Shown piece after piece: positions 1 to 7,914 of a DNA stretch of 64,000 nt (positions are counted from its first letter, which is position 1; each line of letters begins with the position of its first letter). Origin of the DNA: Synergistaceae bacterium (GTDB taxonomy: Bacteria; Synergistota; Synergistia; Synergistales; Aminobacteriaceae); contig JAHDLC010000022.1 of the NCBI GenBank assembly GCA_018436595.1, positions 62,001 to 126,000 on the forward strand. Direction: 5' to 3'. The notes under the pieces were generated by a model. The model saw nothing but the letters and a program-made list of their open reading frames with translations, did no database searches and had not been told where the DNA came from. The position numbers and the translations under genes were made by a program.

Positions 1-133
1 CTTCAAAAAGAAGAACAGTCTTCCTGTTCCCTCCCCAGGAAAAATGAGATTCCCTGGAAGGATGGGCCCTGAGAAGCGCCCCCAGCAAAATGAACACCAC
101 TACTGCTCCCCATGCGGCAGCTTTCTTTCTCAT
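1..133 (-). CDS. 5' end of an exported or membrane-anchored protein (partial)
   Basis: The minus strand is open from an ATG at 133 to the left edge of the window (44 codons, no stop). A good ribosome-binding site, GGAGGA, lies 4 bases before the ATG. The N-terminus has two lysines and an arginine, then a hydrophobic stretch of about 15 residues (roughly residues 6-21). This is typical of a signal peptide or membrane anchor. Too little is visible to name the protein. It is divergent from the deacylase gene that starts at 222. Confidence 0.6.
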   Translation of the reverse strand, partial: MRKKAAAWGAVVVFILLGALLRAHPSRESHFSWGGNRKTVLLFE

Positions 134-221
134 GTCGTCCTCCTTCTCCCGGGTGTATTATAGAACAAAACCATTCCCGGCATTCTTCCGGCAGGAGCAG
201 GCCGGAAAGGAGGAAGAGAAC

Positions 222-1157
222 ATGAAGAAAGCGGTCTACTTTTTCTGCGACGACCCCTTCGACCCCGTGGCGGGGAATGTCCTGGCCGCAGTGCGGCACT
301 TCTTTTCTCCGGAAGAGACGTCTCTTCTCATTGACGGGCTTCCCGTTCTTGCCTGCAGCTCTCCTTCGGGAGACCTCTTTTCCTTTGTTCGCACCCTGAA
401 AGTTGTCAGCCACGACTATTCCCGCTACCTCCCAGTGATGACGGGCCACTTCGCCGACTGCGATCTCGCCGGAATCATCACATGGCACGAGGGTGAAAAC
501 GCCCCGGACGGCATCCTCACCACCCACACCACCGGGGACGTGGACTCGGGGGCCTTCGGTCCCGCCGACCCGGAGTGCATGAGGAATCTCCTCCTCGCCA
601 TGGAGCAGGGCAGGGTGGAGGAAGGCATGGAGGACTACAGGGTGGTCACCGAGGCGACCCACTGGTCCGGCATGGTCTACGGGGGAGGAGACCCCGACAG
701 GATTCTCCGCTATCCCGTTCCCCTGCTGGACATCGAGATCGGAAGCTCCCCCCGATGCTGGTCCGACGATAGGGCGGCCCGGGTGCTGGCCCGGTCCCTT
801 CTTTCGGTCTTCACGGGAGACGGAAAAGAGGTGCGGAATATCCTCTGCGCTGGGGGCGTCCACTTCGACCCCAACTTCGCCGCAGCCGCCCTGACCTCCT
901 GGAACGGCAGCGCCTTCGGCGTCTCCCACATCCTCGCCAACCAGTGGCTCGTGGGGGGGCGCTACGAGGAGGAAACGGGGCCGGACAAGCTGGACCGGTG
1001 CGTGGCATCCATCAGGGGGGGCATCAGCGCCATCGCTTTCCACGACAACCTCAAAGGCCCGTACAAGGACCGCTTCCGCGCCCTGGGGGAACGGCTCGGC
1101 ATTCCCGTGGTCAAACACCAGGCCCTTCGTTCGCCCGAAAAGATCCCGTGGCGCTGA
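222..1157 (+). CDS. dtdA: D-aminoacyl-tRNA deacylase, archaeal/plant (DtdA/GEK1) type
   Basis: This 311-residue protein probably hydrolyses D-amino acids mischarged onto tRNA, a cytoplasmic proofreading role. Family hallmarks are visible in order: a segment around THTTGD, a central TEATHWSG followed by a VP-LLDIEIGSS block, and a late CAGGVHFDPNF segment that corresponds to the GGGHYAP-like motif of archaeal DtdA. The ATG at 222 is preferred because AAGGAGG lies just upstream; the frame stays open to 90 without another good site. The protein is unrelated to the usual bacterial Dtd. The assignment rests on motif resemblance from memory. An uncharacterised relative of the same superfamily is the main alternative. 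Confidence 0.75.
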   Translation: MKKAVYFFCDDPFDPVAGNVLAAVRHFFSPEETSLLIDGLPVLACSSPSGDLFSFVRTLKVVSHDYSRYLPVMTGHFADCDLAGIITWHEGENAPDGILTTHTTGDVDSGAFGPADPECMRNLLLAMEQGRVEEGMEDYRVVTEATHWSGMVYGGGDPDRILRYPVPLLDIEIGSSPRCWSDDRAARVLARSLLSVFTGDGKEVRNILCAGGVHFDPNFAAAALTSWNGSAFGVSHILANQWLVGGRYEEETGPDKLDRCVASIRGGISAIAFHDNLKGPYKDRFRALGERLGIPVVKHQALRSPEKIPWR

Positions 1158-1293
1158 AGCGGCGGAAGAATCCGGCAGAGCCCTTCAGGAAACCGGAGGG
1201 ATAAAACGCCTTTCCTCCCGGCGGAATCAGGCAGGGGATCCCTTCCCCTGTGACTCTCCCCGCTGCCGGAGGATTGAGGAGCCGGAGAGACCA

Positions 1294-1334
1294 TTGACGG
1301 GAAGATTTCTGACGTGCTATCATTTCGTTAAATG
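1294..1334 (+). promoter_or_regulatory. Promoter and candidate ArsR operator of the ars operon
   Basis: TTGACG at 1294-1299 and TATCAT at 1318-1323 are separated by 18 bases, with a TG just before the -10. Overlapping the -10 is the inverted repeat CATTT-cgtt-AAATG (1321-1334), placed as an ArsR-type repressor site would be. It is about 30 bases before the arsR start. Confidence 0.6.
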
Positions 1335-1363
1335 CAGAAATAACAAAAGGTAGGCGAGGCACT

Positions 1364-1732
1364 GTGGAATCAATTCTCTCCATCTCAAAGGCACTTGGTG
1401 AAAAGAACAGGCTCCGGGTCTTCCTGGCGCTTATGGATACGGAAGAACTGTGCGTCTGCGACGTGGGGGACTTCCTCGGACTTGCGCCCGCCACGGTTTC
1501 CCGCCACATGAGCATCCTCCACCAGGCAGGGCTCATCGAATCGGAAAAAAGGGGGCGGTGGGTTTACTACCGCATGGGAACAGCCGTCGATCCCCGGCTG
1601 CTCGGGTGGATACGGAGCTCCGTGGGGAATGACGGCTTTCCGGCGCAGGACAGGGAGAAAATCAGGGAAATCGTCAGGCTGCACAGGGAGAGCTGCCTCT
1701 GTGACTCAGGGGGGAGGAAAACGACCGTATGA
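1364..1732 (+). CDS. arsR: ArsR/SmtB-family arsenite-responsive repressor
   Basis: This 122-residue winged-helix repressor carries the metalloid-binding signature ELCVCDV with cysteines 30 and 32 at the start of the recognition region. That is the classic As(III)/Sb(III) alpha-3 site of ArsR. The recognition helix follows (around ATVSRHMSIL). The start is GTG with a purine-rich site (AGGCGAGG) upstream. The gene heads an operon with arsC (4-base ATGA overlap), the ArsM fusion and acr3, so it most likely represses them until arsenite or antimonite binds. A palindrome overlapping its promoter supports autoregulation. Confidence 0.92.
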   Translation: MESILSISKALGEKNRLRVFLALMDTEELCVCDVGDFLGLAPATVSRHMSILHQAGLIESEKRGRWVYYRMGTAVDPRLLGWIRSSVGNDGFPAQDREKIREIVRLHRESCLCDSGGRKTTV

Positions 1733-2172
1733 AGAACAAGCTGAAGGTTCTGTTTCTCTGTACCGGAAACTCGTGCCGCAGCCAGATGGCGGAAGGATGG
1801 ATCCGGCATCTTCACGGAGACGTCGTAGAGGCATGGTCAGCGGGGATTGAAAACCATGGCCTGAACCCCAATGCCGTAGCGGTGATGAAAGAAGCCGGAG
1901 TGGACATCTCCGGGCACAGGTCGAAAAACGTTGCCGAACTGCTTGACGTTCCTTTCGACTTCGTCATCACCGTATGCGGCGACGCCGATGAACGGTGCCC
2001 CTTCTTCCCGGGAAACGCACGGATCATCCACCGGGGATTCGACGACCCTCCGAAGCTCGCCCCGGGGAAGGAAACGGAGGAGGAAAAAATGGACTGCTAC
2101 CGGCGGGTCCGGGACGAAATACGCGCGTTTCTAGAGGACCTTCCCGGCTTTCTGGAAAACCTTCCTGAATAG
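1729..2172 (+). CDS. arsC: Arsenate reductase, thioredoxin-coupled (LMW phosphatase fold)
   Basis: It reduces arsenate to arsenite in the cytoplasm. The 147-residue protein has the phosphatase-like loop CTGNSCRS at residues 11-18. Its redox cysteines C11, C16, C83 and C90 match Cys10/15/82/89 of the Staphylococcus aureus enzyme almost position for position. The family uses thioredoxin to regenerate the enzyme, and two thioredoxin-like genes lie a few kilobases downstream. It overlaps arsR by ATGA, so the two are translationally coupled. Confidence in the class is high. Confidence 0.95.
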   Translation: MKNKLKVLFLCTGNSCRSQMAEGWIRHLHGDVVEAWSAGIENHGLNPNAVAVMKEAGVDISGHRSKNVAELLDVPFDFVITVCGDADERCPFFPGNARIIHRGFDDPPKLAPGKETEEEKMDCYRRVRDEIRAFLEDLPGFLENLPE

Positions 2173-2191
2173 AAAAGGAGCTGGACTGACA

Positions 2192-3460
2192 ATGGACGAC
2201 CTCCGCAACTACGTGAAAGAACGGTACGCCAGGGCCATCAAAAACAATACTTCCTGCTGCGGCTCGGGAGGGTGCTGCTGCGGCACGACGGGCGCATCCG
2301 ACATCCTGAGCATGACCCGGGGCAACTACGACGGCACGGTGCTCGAAAAGACGCCCCCGCAGATGGCGGACCAGTCCTTCGGGTGCGGCAATCCCTTCAC
2401 CGAAGCCGACATCCATCCGGGGGAGACCGTCCTCGACCTTGGAAGCGGCGCGGGTCTCGATCTTTTCCTGGCCTCGGAAGCCACGGGACCCTCCGGGAAG
2501 GTCATCGGCCTCGACATGACCGACGAGATGCTCGAGACCGCCGCCGAAAACCTCAGGGGGCTGGACAACGTCACCCTCGTGAAGGGCTACATCGAGGAAA
2601 TGCCGCTGGAGAGCGGCACCGTGGACGTGATCATATCCAACTGCGTCATCAACCTCTCCCCCGACAAGGGGAAGGTGCTGAAGGAGGCCTTCCGGGTGCT
2701 CCGACCGGGCGGCCGGTTCTGCGTCTCCGACACGGTGTTTCTCCGTCCTGTGACGGAGCGGGCCGTGAAGAACCTCGCCGCGTGGTCGGGGTGCATCGCC
2801 GGGGCTCTGCAGGAGACGGAGTACGCCGATCTTCTGAAGGAAGCGGGATTCATTGAGATCGAAGTCCGGCGCACGAAGGTCTACGATGTGCCTGACGCTC
2901 TGGCCGCCATGGCATTTCCCGAACTCTCGGCCGAAGAACGGAAGGAGATCAACGGCGCACTGGCCAGCGCGATCATTCAGGGCAGAAAACCCTTGGTGAA
3001 ACCCAAAGAGGGACGCGATTACATGATCCGCCGTGCCGAAGCCGCGGATGTCTCCGCCATCGCGGCGCTTCTGGAGGAGAACGGACTTACTTCCCTCGGA
3101 GTGGCGGAGGCTCCCGAGAACTTCCTTGTCCTGGAGCACTCCGGCATCGCCGCCGTCGCAGGCATGGAGATCCAGGGGGACGCGGGGCTTCTCCGTTCCC
3201 TCGCGGTTCGGCGAAAGGACAGGAAGAAGGGTTTCGGCGAGCGGATGACCTCGGCCGTCATCGACCGTGCCCGGTCACAGGGCGTCCGGATAGTCTATCT
3301 TCTCACCGAAACGGCGGAGAAGTTCTTTGAAAGAGCAGGCTTCACCGACGCCCGGAGGGAAGATATCCCGGCTCCGCTGATGCAAAGCTCCGCGCTGGAC
3401 ATGGTGTGCCCCCAGGGCAGCACCGTCATGAAAAAAATTCTTCTTCAGGAGGAGTGCTAG
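2192..3460 (+). CDS. arsM: Arsenite methyltransferase (ArsM) fused to a GNAT domain (ArsN-like)
   Basis: The first ~265 residues are an S-adenosylmethionine-dependent arsenite methyltransferase. They include a Cys-rich N-terminus (C22, C23, C28-C30), C65, the SAM-binding motif VLDLGSGAGLD (80-90), and the catalytic cysteines C151 (ISNCVINL) and C201 (SGCIAG). Residues ~277-410 form a GNAT acetyltransferase domain (DYMIRRAEAADV start; SLAVRRKDRKKGFGERM acyl-CoA loop region; FFERAGF end), most like ArsN proteins of ars operons. The fusion would join methylation of As(III) to a modifying acetyltransferase, in some families active on phosphinothricin- or arsinothricin-like compounds. It lies between arsC and acr3 in one transcription unit. 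The substrate of the GNAT half is inference. Confidence 0.9.
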   Translation: MDDLRNYVKERYARAIKNNTSCCGSGGCCCGTTGASDILSMTRGNYDGTVLEKTPPQMADQSFGCGNPFTEADIHPGETVLDLGSGAGLDLFLASEATGPSGKVIGLDMTDEMLETAAENLRGLDNVTLVKGYIEEMPLESGTVDVIISNCVINLSPDKGKVLKEAFRVLRPGGRFCVSDTVFLRPVTERAVKNLAAWSGCIAGALQETEYADLLKEAGFIEIEVRRTKVYDVPDALAAMAFPELSAEERKEINGALASAIIQGRKPLVKPKEGRDYMIRRAEAADVSAIAALLEENGLTSLGVAEAPENFLVLEHSGIAAVAGMEIQGDAGLLRSLAVRRKDRKKGFGERMTSAVIDRARSQGVRIVYLLTETAEKFFERAGFTDARREDIPAPLMQSSALDMVCPQGSTVMKKILLQEEC

Positions 3461-3463
3461 AAA

Positions 3464-4654
3464 ATGGAAAACAGGGCATTCGTCACGAAAGAAACGAAAG
3501 GGCTCGGCTTCTTTGAAAAGTATCTTACCGTCTGGGTGATTCTGAGCATCCTCGCCGGAATCGGGCTCGGCAAGGTCGCCCCGGACTTCGCGAAGGCCCT
3601 CGACGGCATGGCCATTTCTGTGGGAGGCGCTCCCGTGGTCTCGATCCCTATTGCGATCTGCCTCTTCTTCATGATGTACCCCATCATGGTGAAGATCGAC
3701 TTTGCCGAGGTAGTGAAAGCGGGTAAGAGCATCAGGCCTGTAGGACTCACTCTCTTCATAAACTGGGCGGTGAAGCCCTTCACCATGTACGCCATAGCCG
3801 TCTTCTTCCTCGGGAAGATCTTCATCCACTTCATCGGTCCCGACGCAGTGGACCTGGTGCGGCTTCCCTTCGGACTCAACCTCGAGCCCGGCGCGACCTA
3901 CGGACTCGGTACAGTGGTCCTTGAAAACGGCGTCCGGATGCTCTCCGTTCCCCTGTGGCGGAGCTATCTCGCCGGCTGCATCCTGCTGGGCATCGCCCCC
4001 TGCACCGCCATGGTGCTGGTGTGGGGGTACCTCGCCAGAGGCAACGACGGGCACACCCTTGTGATGGTGGCCATCAACTCCCTCACCATGCTCTTTCTCT
4101 ATGGCCCCCTTGGCGGGTTCCTCCTCGGTGTGGGGCGAATTCCGGTGCCGTGGCAGGCCCTCGCACTCTCCATTGCCGTCTACGTGGCGCTGCCCCTGGC
4201 GGCGGGCTACATTTCCAGGAAAATGATCCTCAGGACAAAAGGGGAGGCCTGGTTCCGGGAGAAATTCCTTCACTTCCTGACGCCGGTCACCATCGCGGCC
4301 CTGCTCATCACGCTGGTGCTGCTCTTTTCCTTCAAGGGAGAAGTTATTGTCGCCAACCCGCTGACGATCCTCTGGATCGCTATTCCGCTCTTTCTCCAGA
4401 CCGTACTGATCTTCGGCCTGGGCTACTGGCTCTCGAAAAAGCTCGGCCTGTCCTACCAGGATGCCGCGCCGTCCGCCATGATCGGCGCGTCCAACCACTT
4501 CGAGGTGGCCATCGCAACGGCCACCATGCTGTTCGGCCTCTCCTCGGGGGCTGCCCTCGCCACGGTGGTGGGGGTGCTCATCGAGGTTCCGGTGATGCTG
4601 ATGCTGGTCAGGTTCTGCAACAACACGACGCACTGGTTCCGTCAGGGACACTAG
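3464..4654 (+). CDS. acr3: Acr3-family arsenite efflux permease
   Basis: This 396-residue integral membrane protein has about ten hydrophobic segments and exports arsenite as a secondary transporter. Both residues essential in Acr3 proteins are present: a cysteine in the fourth helix (C180 in [12 protein letters not shown]) and a glutamate in helix nine (E347 in [11 protein letters not shown]). Relative to short Acr3 proteins, the segment at roughly residues 117-165 looks like an extra loop with hydrophobic stretches, a known variation in the family. It starts 3 bases after the ArsM fusion stop and closes the first ars transcription unit before a hairpin at 4671-4697. Confidence 0.95.
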   Translation: MENRAFVTKETKGLGFFEKYLTVWVILSILAGIGLGKVAPDFAKALDGMAISVGGAPVVSIPIAICLFFMMYPIMVKIDFAEVVKAGKSIRPVGLTLFINWAVKPFTMYAIAVFFLGKIFIHFIGPDAVDLVRLPFGLNLEPGATYGLGTVVLENGVRMLSVPLWRSYLAGCILLGIAPCTAMVLVWGYLARGNDGHTLVMVAINSLTMLFLYGPLGGFLLGVGRIPVPWQALALSIAVYVALPLAAGYISRKMILRTKGEAWFREKFLHFLTPVTIAALLITLVLLFSFKGEVIVANPLTILWIAIPLFLQTVLIFGLGYWLSKKLGLSYQDAAPSAMIGASNHFEVAIATATMLFGLSSGAALATVVGVLIEVPVMLMLVRFCNNTTHWFRQGH

Positions 4655-4670
4655 AAGCTTCTACAGACCA

Positions 4671-4697
4671 AAGAGGGGGAGTGTCTTTCCCCCTCTT
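4671..4697 (+). terminator. Hairpin after acr3
   Basis: AAGAGGGGGA (4671-4680) pairs with TCCCCCTCTT (4688-4697) around a 7-base loop. Only a weak T-rich tail follows, so it may be a partial terminator or a stabilising 3' stem. Confidence 0.55.
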
Positions 4698-4760
4698 CAG
4701 CCTGTTCATGTTTCTCAATAAACCTCAAATACAACATACAGCAAAGGATGATCAGACCCG

Positions 4761-5318
4761 ATGGAGCAGAATCCGCAGTCCCCGGCATCGAACAAAAAAC
4801 CGTTGCTCAAAGTAACGGCAATCCTTCTCATCTCAGTAGTCATAGGCGGCATCTGGCTCGTCAAGAACAGGGAAAAGGAGGTTCTTCGGGAACTCTCTTC
4901 CGCCCCTGACCGAAATCCCGATTTTGCGCTCTACATAACGGAATCGATCGACCTTGAAAAGCTGAAGTCCTACGGACTGCCGATCATCATCGACTTCGGC
5001 GCGGACTCCTGCGTACCGTGCAAGGAGATGGCTCCTGTTCTGAAAGAGCTGAACGAAACTCTCCAGGGGAAGGCGATTATCAGGTTTGTGGATGTCTGGA
5101 AGCATCAGAACCTGGCGGAGGGGTACCCTCTCCGGGCGATACCGACCCAGTTCTTTTTCGACAGGGGGGGAAAGCCTTTTACTCCCTCGGATTCGATAGG
5201 AGTTCCGATGCAGATGTATGCCACCAGGGATACGAACACCCATGTCTTCACCGTCCACGAGGGCGGCATGACGAAGGCGCAGCTTCTCGCGGCGCTGAAG
5301 GAGATGGGCGTGCAATGA
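4761..5318 (+). CDS. Membrane-tethered thioredoxin-fold protein
   Basis: This 185-residue protein has a single N-terminal transmembrane helix (about residues 16-34) and then a thioredoxin domain facing the periplasm. It carries the redox motif C84-V-P-C87 and an AIPTQFFFD cis-proline segment. It overlaps the CcdA-like gene by ATGA, and CcdA-type proteins pass electrons across the membrane to such thioredoxins. The next gene is an ArsP-type permease, so it may keep thiols or arsenicals reduced during export, though this role is inferred. It resembles thioredoxins annotated as TlpA-like, but the exact subfamily is not clear. Confidence 0.85.
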   Translation: MEQNPQSPASNKKPLLKVTAILLISVVIGGIWLVKNREKEVLRELSSAPDRNPDFALYITESIDLEKLKSYGLPIIIDFGADSCVPCKEMAPVLKELNETLQGKAIIRFVDVWKHQNLAEGYPLRAIPTQFFFDRGGKPFTPSDSIGVPMQMYATRDTNTHVFTVHEGGMTKAQLLAALKEMGVQ

Positions 5319-6007
5319 TCGATGGCTGGCTTTCCGCACTCTCGGAATCCATACGTGCAGGCACGGCGCTTGCGCCGCTCCTCGCGCTGCTGGCCGGAGT
5401 TGCTACATCAGTTACTCCCTGCGCCCTGACGAGCGTTCCGCTGGTGATTGCCTACGTTGGGGGAACGACTGCAGGCGACCCCCGGAAGGGGTTTGCCCTG
5501 TCAGCGGTCTTTTCGCTCGGCATGGCGCTGACCTTCACGGTACTTGGCGCCGCGGCGTCTCTGCTTGGCCGGCTGATGGGGACGTCCTCTTCGTGGTGGT
5601 ACATCGCTCTGGGGGTCCTCATGCTGCTCATGGGGCTGCAGATACTGGAAATCTTTAATTTCCTCCCGTCGACGAACCTGTTGTCGAAGAACACGAAACG
5701 AGGATACGCCGGGGCCTTTCTGGCGGGCGTTCTGGGCGGCTTCTTCTCGTCCCCCTGCGCCACGCCCGTCCTCGTCGTTCTTCTGAGCATTGTCGCCGGA
5801 AGCGGGGAAATCGGGCGGGGAATACTGCTGCTCCTCCTCTATTCCCTGGGGCACAGCGTCCTCGTCCTGGCAGCGGGAACTTCGGTCGGCTTCGCGGCGA
5901 AACTCGTCGCGAGCGAAAAATACGGTGTCTTCAGCACCGTGTTGAAATACTGTCTCGGCGCGGGTGCGCTGCTGATCTCCTTTTTCATGTTCTACCTGGG
6001 CTTCTGA
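5315..6007 (+). CDS. CcdA/DsbD-type transmembrane electron carrier
   Basis: This 230-residue protein has six predicted membrane helices. It has the two intramembrane cysteines expected for CcdA/DsbD: C36 in SVTPCALTSVP and C148 in SSPCATPVL. It would move reducing equivalents from cytoplasmic thioredoxin to the tethered thioredoxin encoded immediately upstream. The start chosen is the ATG at 5315, which overlaps the preceding stop codon. Cytochrome c maturation genes are absent here, so a role in the arsenical/thiol module is more likely than in cytochrome biogenesis. Confidence 0.88.
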   Translation: MIDGWLSALSESIRAGTALAPLLALLAGVATSVTPCALTSVPLVIAYVGGTTAGDPRKGFALSAVFSLGMALTFTVLGAAASLLGRLMGTSSSWWYIALGVLMLLMGLQILEIFNFLPSTNLLSKNTKRGYAGAFLAGVLGGFFSSPCATPVLVVLLSIVAGSGEIGRGILLLLLYSLGHSVLVLAAGTSVGFAAKLVASEKYGVFSTVLKYCLGAGALLISFFMFYLGF

Positions 6008-6039
6008 TCCGCACAGGAATTCAAGAAAGAAGGAGTGCA

Positions 6040-6930
6040 ATGAATACGTTCGTCGTTTCGCTTCAGTTCTTCGCGTTCATATTCATCGAACTGACGGTTC
6101 TTTTCCTCGGGGTGAGCACGCTCATCGGACTGATCTTCGAGTATGTTTCCGACGACGCGATCCGCCGCCGGATGTCTTCGAAGGGGCTTCTCGGGAACTT
6201 TCTCGGCGCGGCACTCGGGGCCATAACGCCCTTCTGCTCCTGCTCCACCATCCCCATGACGGTGGGCTTCCTCCGCGCCGGAGTGCCCTTCGGGGCGACG
6301 CTTTCCTTCGTCCTCGCTTCTCCTCTCCTGAATCCGATCATCATGGCCATGTTCTGGGCGCTGTTGGGGTGGAAAGCGTGCCTGATGTACGGCGCAGTGA
6401 CCTTCATGATCGCTATGGCCGGCGGAATGCTGCTCGAATTCTTCGGCCTCGCAAAGGACGTGAAGAAGGTTCGCGTCAGCGGAGGGCACGGCGCCCGGGA
6501 AACGCTCCCCTCGTTCGGAGCGAAGCTCCGCCGGGTGTTTTCGGGCGCGTGGGCCGACTTTCGGGGCGTCTTCGTCTATCTCGTCGTCGGCGTGGGTATC
6601 GGCGCCGTCATCTACGGCTTCGTTCCGAACGACTTCATCGCGGATCTTGCCGGGCCGCAGAACCCCCTTGCCATACCGGTCGCCGCGATCATCGGCATTC
6701 CCCTCTATGTCCGGGCGGAGACGGTGATTCCCATCGGCGTCGCCCTGACGCAGAAGGGGATGAGCCTCGGGGCGGTGATCGCGCTCGTCATCGGAGGAGC
6801 TGGGATGAGCATTCCGGAGATGAGCATGCTGGCGGGGATTTTCAAGACCCGGCTCGTATGCGTCTTCGTTGCGCTGGTTTTTTCGACCGCCGTCCTGGCG
6901 GGCGTGGTCTTCAATTTCATTCAGATATAG
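6040..6930 (+). CDS. ArsP/UPF0718-type permease (first copy)
   Basis: This 296-residue, roughly eight-helix permease belongs to the DUF318/UPF0718 family that includes ArsP, an exporter of trivalent organoarsenicals. The motif TPFCSCSTIP (cysteines 66 and 68) near the start of a helix, and a second repeat with an AGAGMSIPEM-like segment, fit the family. A good Shine-Dalgarno (AAAGGAG) precedes the ATG. It follows the thioredoxin/CcdA pair and an upstream ArsM that would generate methylated arsenic, which supports export of methylarsenite. Other thiol-reactive ions cannot be excluded. Confidence 0.82.
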   Translation: MNTFVVSLQFFAFIFIELTVLFLGVSTLIGLIFEYVSDDAIRRRMSSKGLLGNFLGAALGAITPFCSCSTIPMTVGFLRAGVPFGATLSFVLASPLLNPIIMAMFWALLGWKACLMYGAVTFMIAMAGGMLLEFFGLAKDVKKVRVSGGHGARETLPSFGAKLRRVFSGAWADFRGVFVYLVVGVGIGAVIYGFVPNDFIADLAGPQNPLAIPVAAIIGIPLYVRAETVIPIGVALTQKGMSLGAVIALVIGGAGMSIPEMSMLAGIFKTRLVCVFVALVFSTAVLAGVVFNFIQI

Positions 6931-6942
6931 GAGGCGGTTGTA

Positions 6943-7086
6943 TTGGCTGAAAAGAAAGAGGGTTTTTTCGGAAGGCTCTTCGGAGGCGGTTGCGGATGCG
7001 GGTGCTGCGAGGTGAAGATTGAAGAAGTATCGGAAGAGGAATCAGTGAACGAAGAAATTGCGCAGGAGAAAAAGGAAGAAAGGTAA
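6943..7086 (+). CDS. Small Cys-rich protein (47 residues)
   Basis: The start is TTG with an ideal AGGAGG 7-12 bases upstream. The 47-residue product has a Gly/Cys core GGGCGCGCCEVKIEEV, so four cysteines sit within six residues. An acidic, charged tail rich in Glu and Lys follows. It starts 12 bases after the permease stop and so is in the same operon. The cluster could bind a soft metal or metalloid. Similar short proteins beginning with a basic FFGRLFGG-like patch are, to my memory, found near such permeases, but no function is established. Confidence 0.7.
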   Translation: MAEKKEGFFGRLFGGGCGCGCCEVKIEEVSEEESVNEEIAQEKKEER

Positions 7087-7162
7087 ATCCTGTGGAGAAG
7101 GGGATTCGGAAAGGTTTCCCTTCAAGAGGAAGAGGCCCGAATTGATAAAAGGGACTTCATGC

Positions 7163-7196
7163 TTGACCTTTTTTCATTATGTGGTAATATTGCCAC
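7163..7196 (+). promoter_or_regulatory. Promoter with operator palindrome for the second arsR module
   Basis: TTGACC (7163-7168) and TAATAT (7185-7190) are 16 bases apart. The -10 is embedded in the 16-base near-perfect palindrome GTGGtAATATTgCCAC (7181-7196). This is the placement expected for autorepression by the ArsR encoded directly downstream. Confidence 0.7.
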
Positions 7197-7215
7197 GTAA
7201 ATGGGGGGAAGGCGG

Positions 7216-7581
7216 TTGAAAAAACAAGAAAAGCTCCAGGAAGAAAAAGCGGCAATTCTGAAGGGGATTGCCCACCCTGTCCGGCTCCGGGTTGTGGAAG
7301 CCCTGGCAAAACGGGAGATGTGCGTCTGCGAAATCGCCGAGCTCTTCAATTTTGACAGGACCACCATCAGTAAGCATCTTTCGCTGATGAAAGGCCTGGG
7401 CATTCTGGACAGCCGGAAGGACGGACTGAACGTGATGTACAGCCTGAGGATGAAATGTCTCGCCTCCCTTCTTTCCTGCGTGGAAAAAGTGGTTCTTGGG
7501 CAGGAGGTGGACATGTCCGCACTGTTCTGCGGGTGCGGTTCTTTATCAAACAATGACCGTGAGGAGGAATTAAACGCATGA
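7216..7581 (+). CDS. ArsR-family metalloid-responsive repressor (second copy)
   Basis: This 121-residue winged-helix repressor has the metalloid motif REMCVCEI with cysteines 36 and 38, and further cysteines near the C-terminus (KCLASLLSC and a late FCGCG). It may therefore use extra thiol ligands. The TTG at 7216 is chosen because the GGGGGAAGG purine run lies just before it. The alternative ATG at 7201 would sit almost at the transcription start with no binding site. It overlaps the following mini-thioredoxin by ATGA, so the local target is probably the thioredoxin/permease pair. Confidence 0.88.
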   Translation: MKKQEKLQEEKAAILKGIAHPVRLRVVEALAKREMCVCEIAELFNFDRTTISKHLSLMKGLGILDSRKDGLNVMYSLRMKCLASLLSCVEKVVLGQEVDMSALFCGCGSLSNNDREEELNA

Positions 7582-7820
7582 AAATACAGATCCTGGGGAC
7601 GGGGTGCCCCAAGTGCAAAAAACTGGCCGAACTGGCTGAGCAGGCCGCCGGAGAGCTCGGGCTCGCCTATGAGCTTGAAAAGGTCACTGAGATCCCGAAA
7701 ATCATCGCTTTCGGAGTGGTGACGACACCGGGGCTTGCGGTCGACGGCAAGGTTCTCGCAGCCGGGAGCCTGCCCTCTTATGAAAAGGTGAAGGAACTTC
7801 TTGCGGCTTCGGTGAAATAG
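7578..7820 (+). CDS. Mini-thioredoxin (redox-active disulfide protein 2 type)
   Basis: This 80-residue thioredoxin/glutaredoxin-like protein has the active site C10-P-K-C13 at the N-terminus and the cis-proline segment VVTTPGLAVDG. It matches the archaeal and bacterial small-thioredoxin family. Such genes are commonly found beside ArsP-type permeases and ArsR regulators. It probably reduces an arsenical or a permease thiol in the cytoplasm. It is translationally coupled to the ArsR gene and followed by an intrinsic terminator before the permease. Confidence 0.88.
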   Translation: MKIQILGTGCPKCKKLAELAEQAAGELGLAYELEKVTEIPKIIAFGVVTTPGLAVDGKVLAAGSLPSYEKVKELLAASVK

Positions 7821-7835
7821 CGTAGAAAGACGAGT

Positions 7836-7861
7836 CCCCGGGACGACCGGGGGTTTTTTTT
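7836..7861 (+). terminator. Intrinsic terminator between mini-thioredoxin and permease
   Basis: CCCCGG (7836-7841) and CCGGGG (7847-7852) form a stem with a 5-base loop, followed by eight Ts. Read-through would be needed for the downstream permease unless it has its own promoter. Confidence 0.8.
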
Positions 7862-7914
7862 GAACAGTTTGAGTGAAGAAATTGTCACATATTTGCATTG
7901 GAGATGATTCGTTC

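Noticed and set aside
3-1118. A 371-residue open frame antisense to the deacylase gene
   Set aside because: Low-complexity, His/Gly/Glu-rich translation with no motif or ribosome site; typical of the antisense frame of a GC-rich gene. The plus-strand frame has family motifs and a good start.
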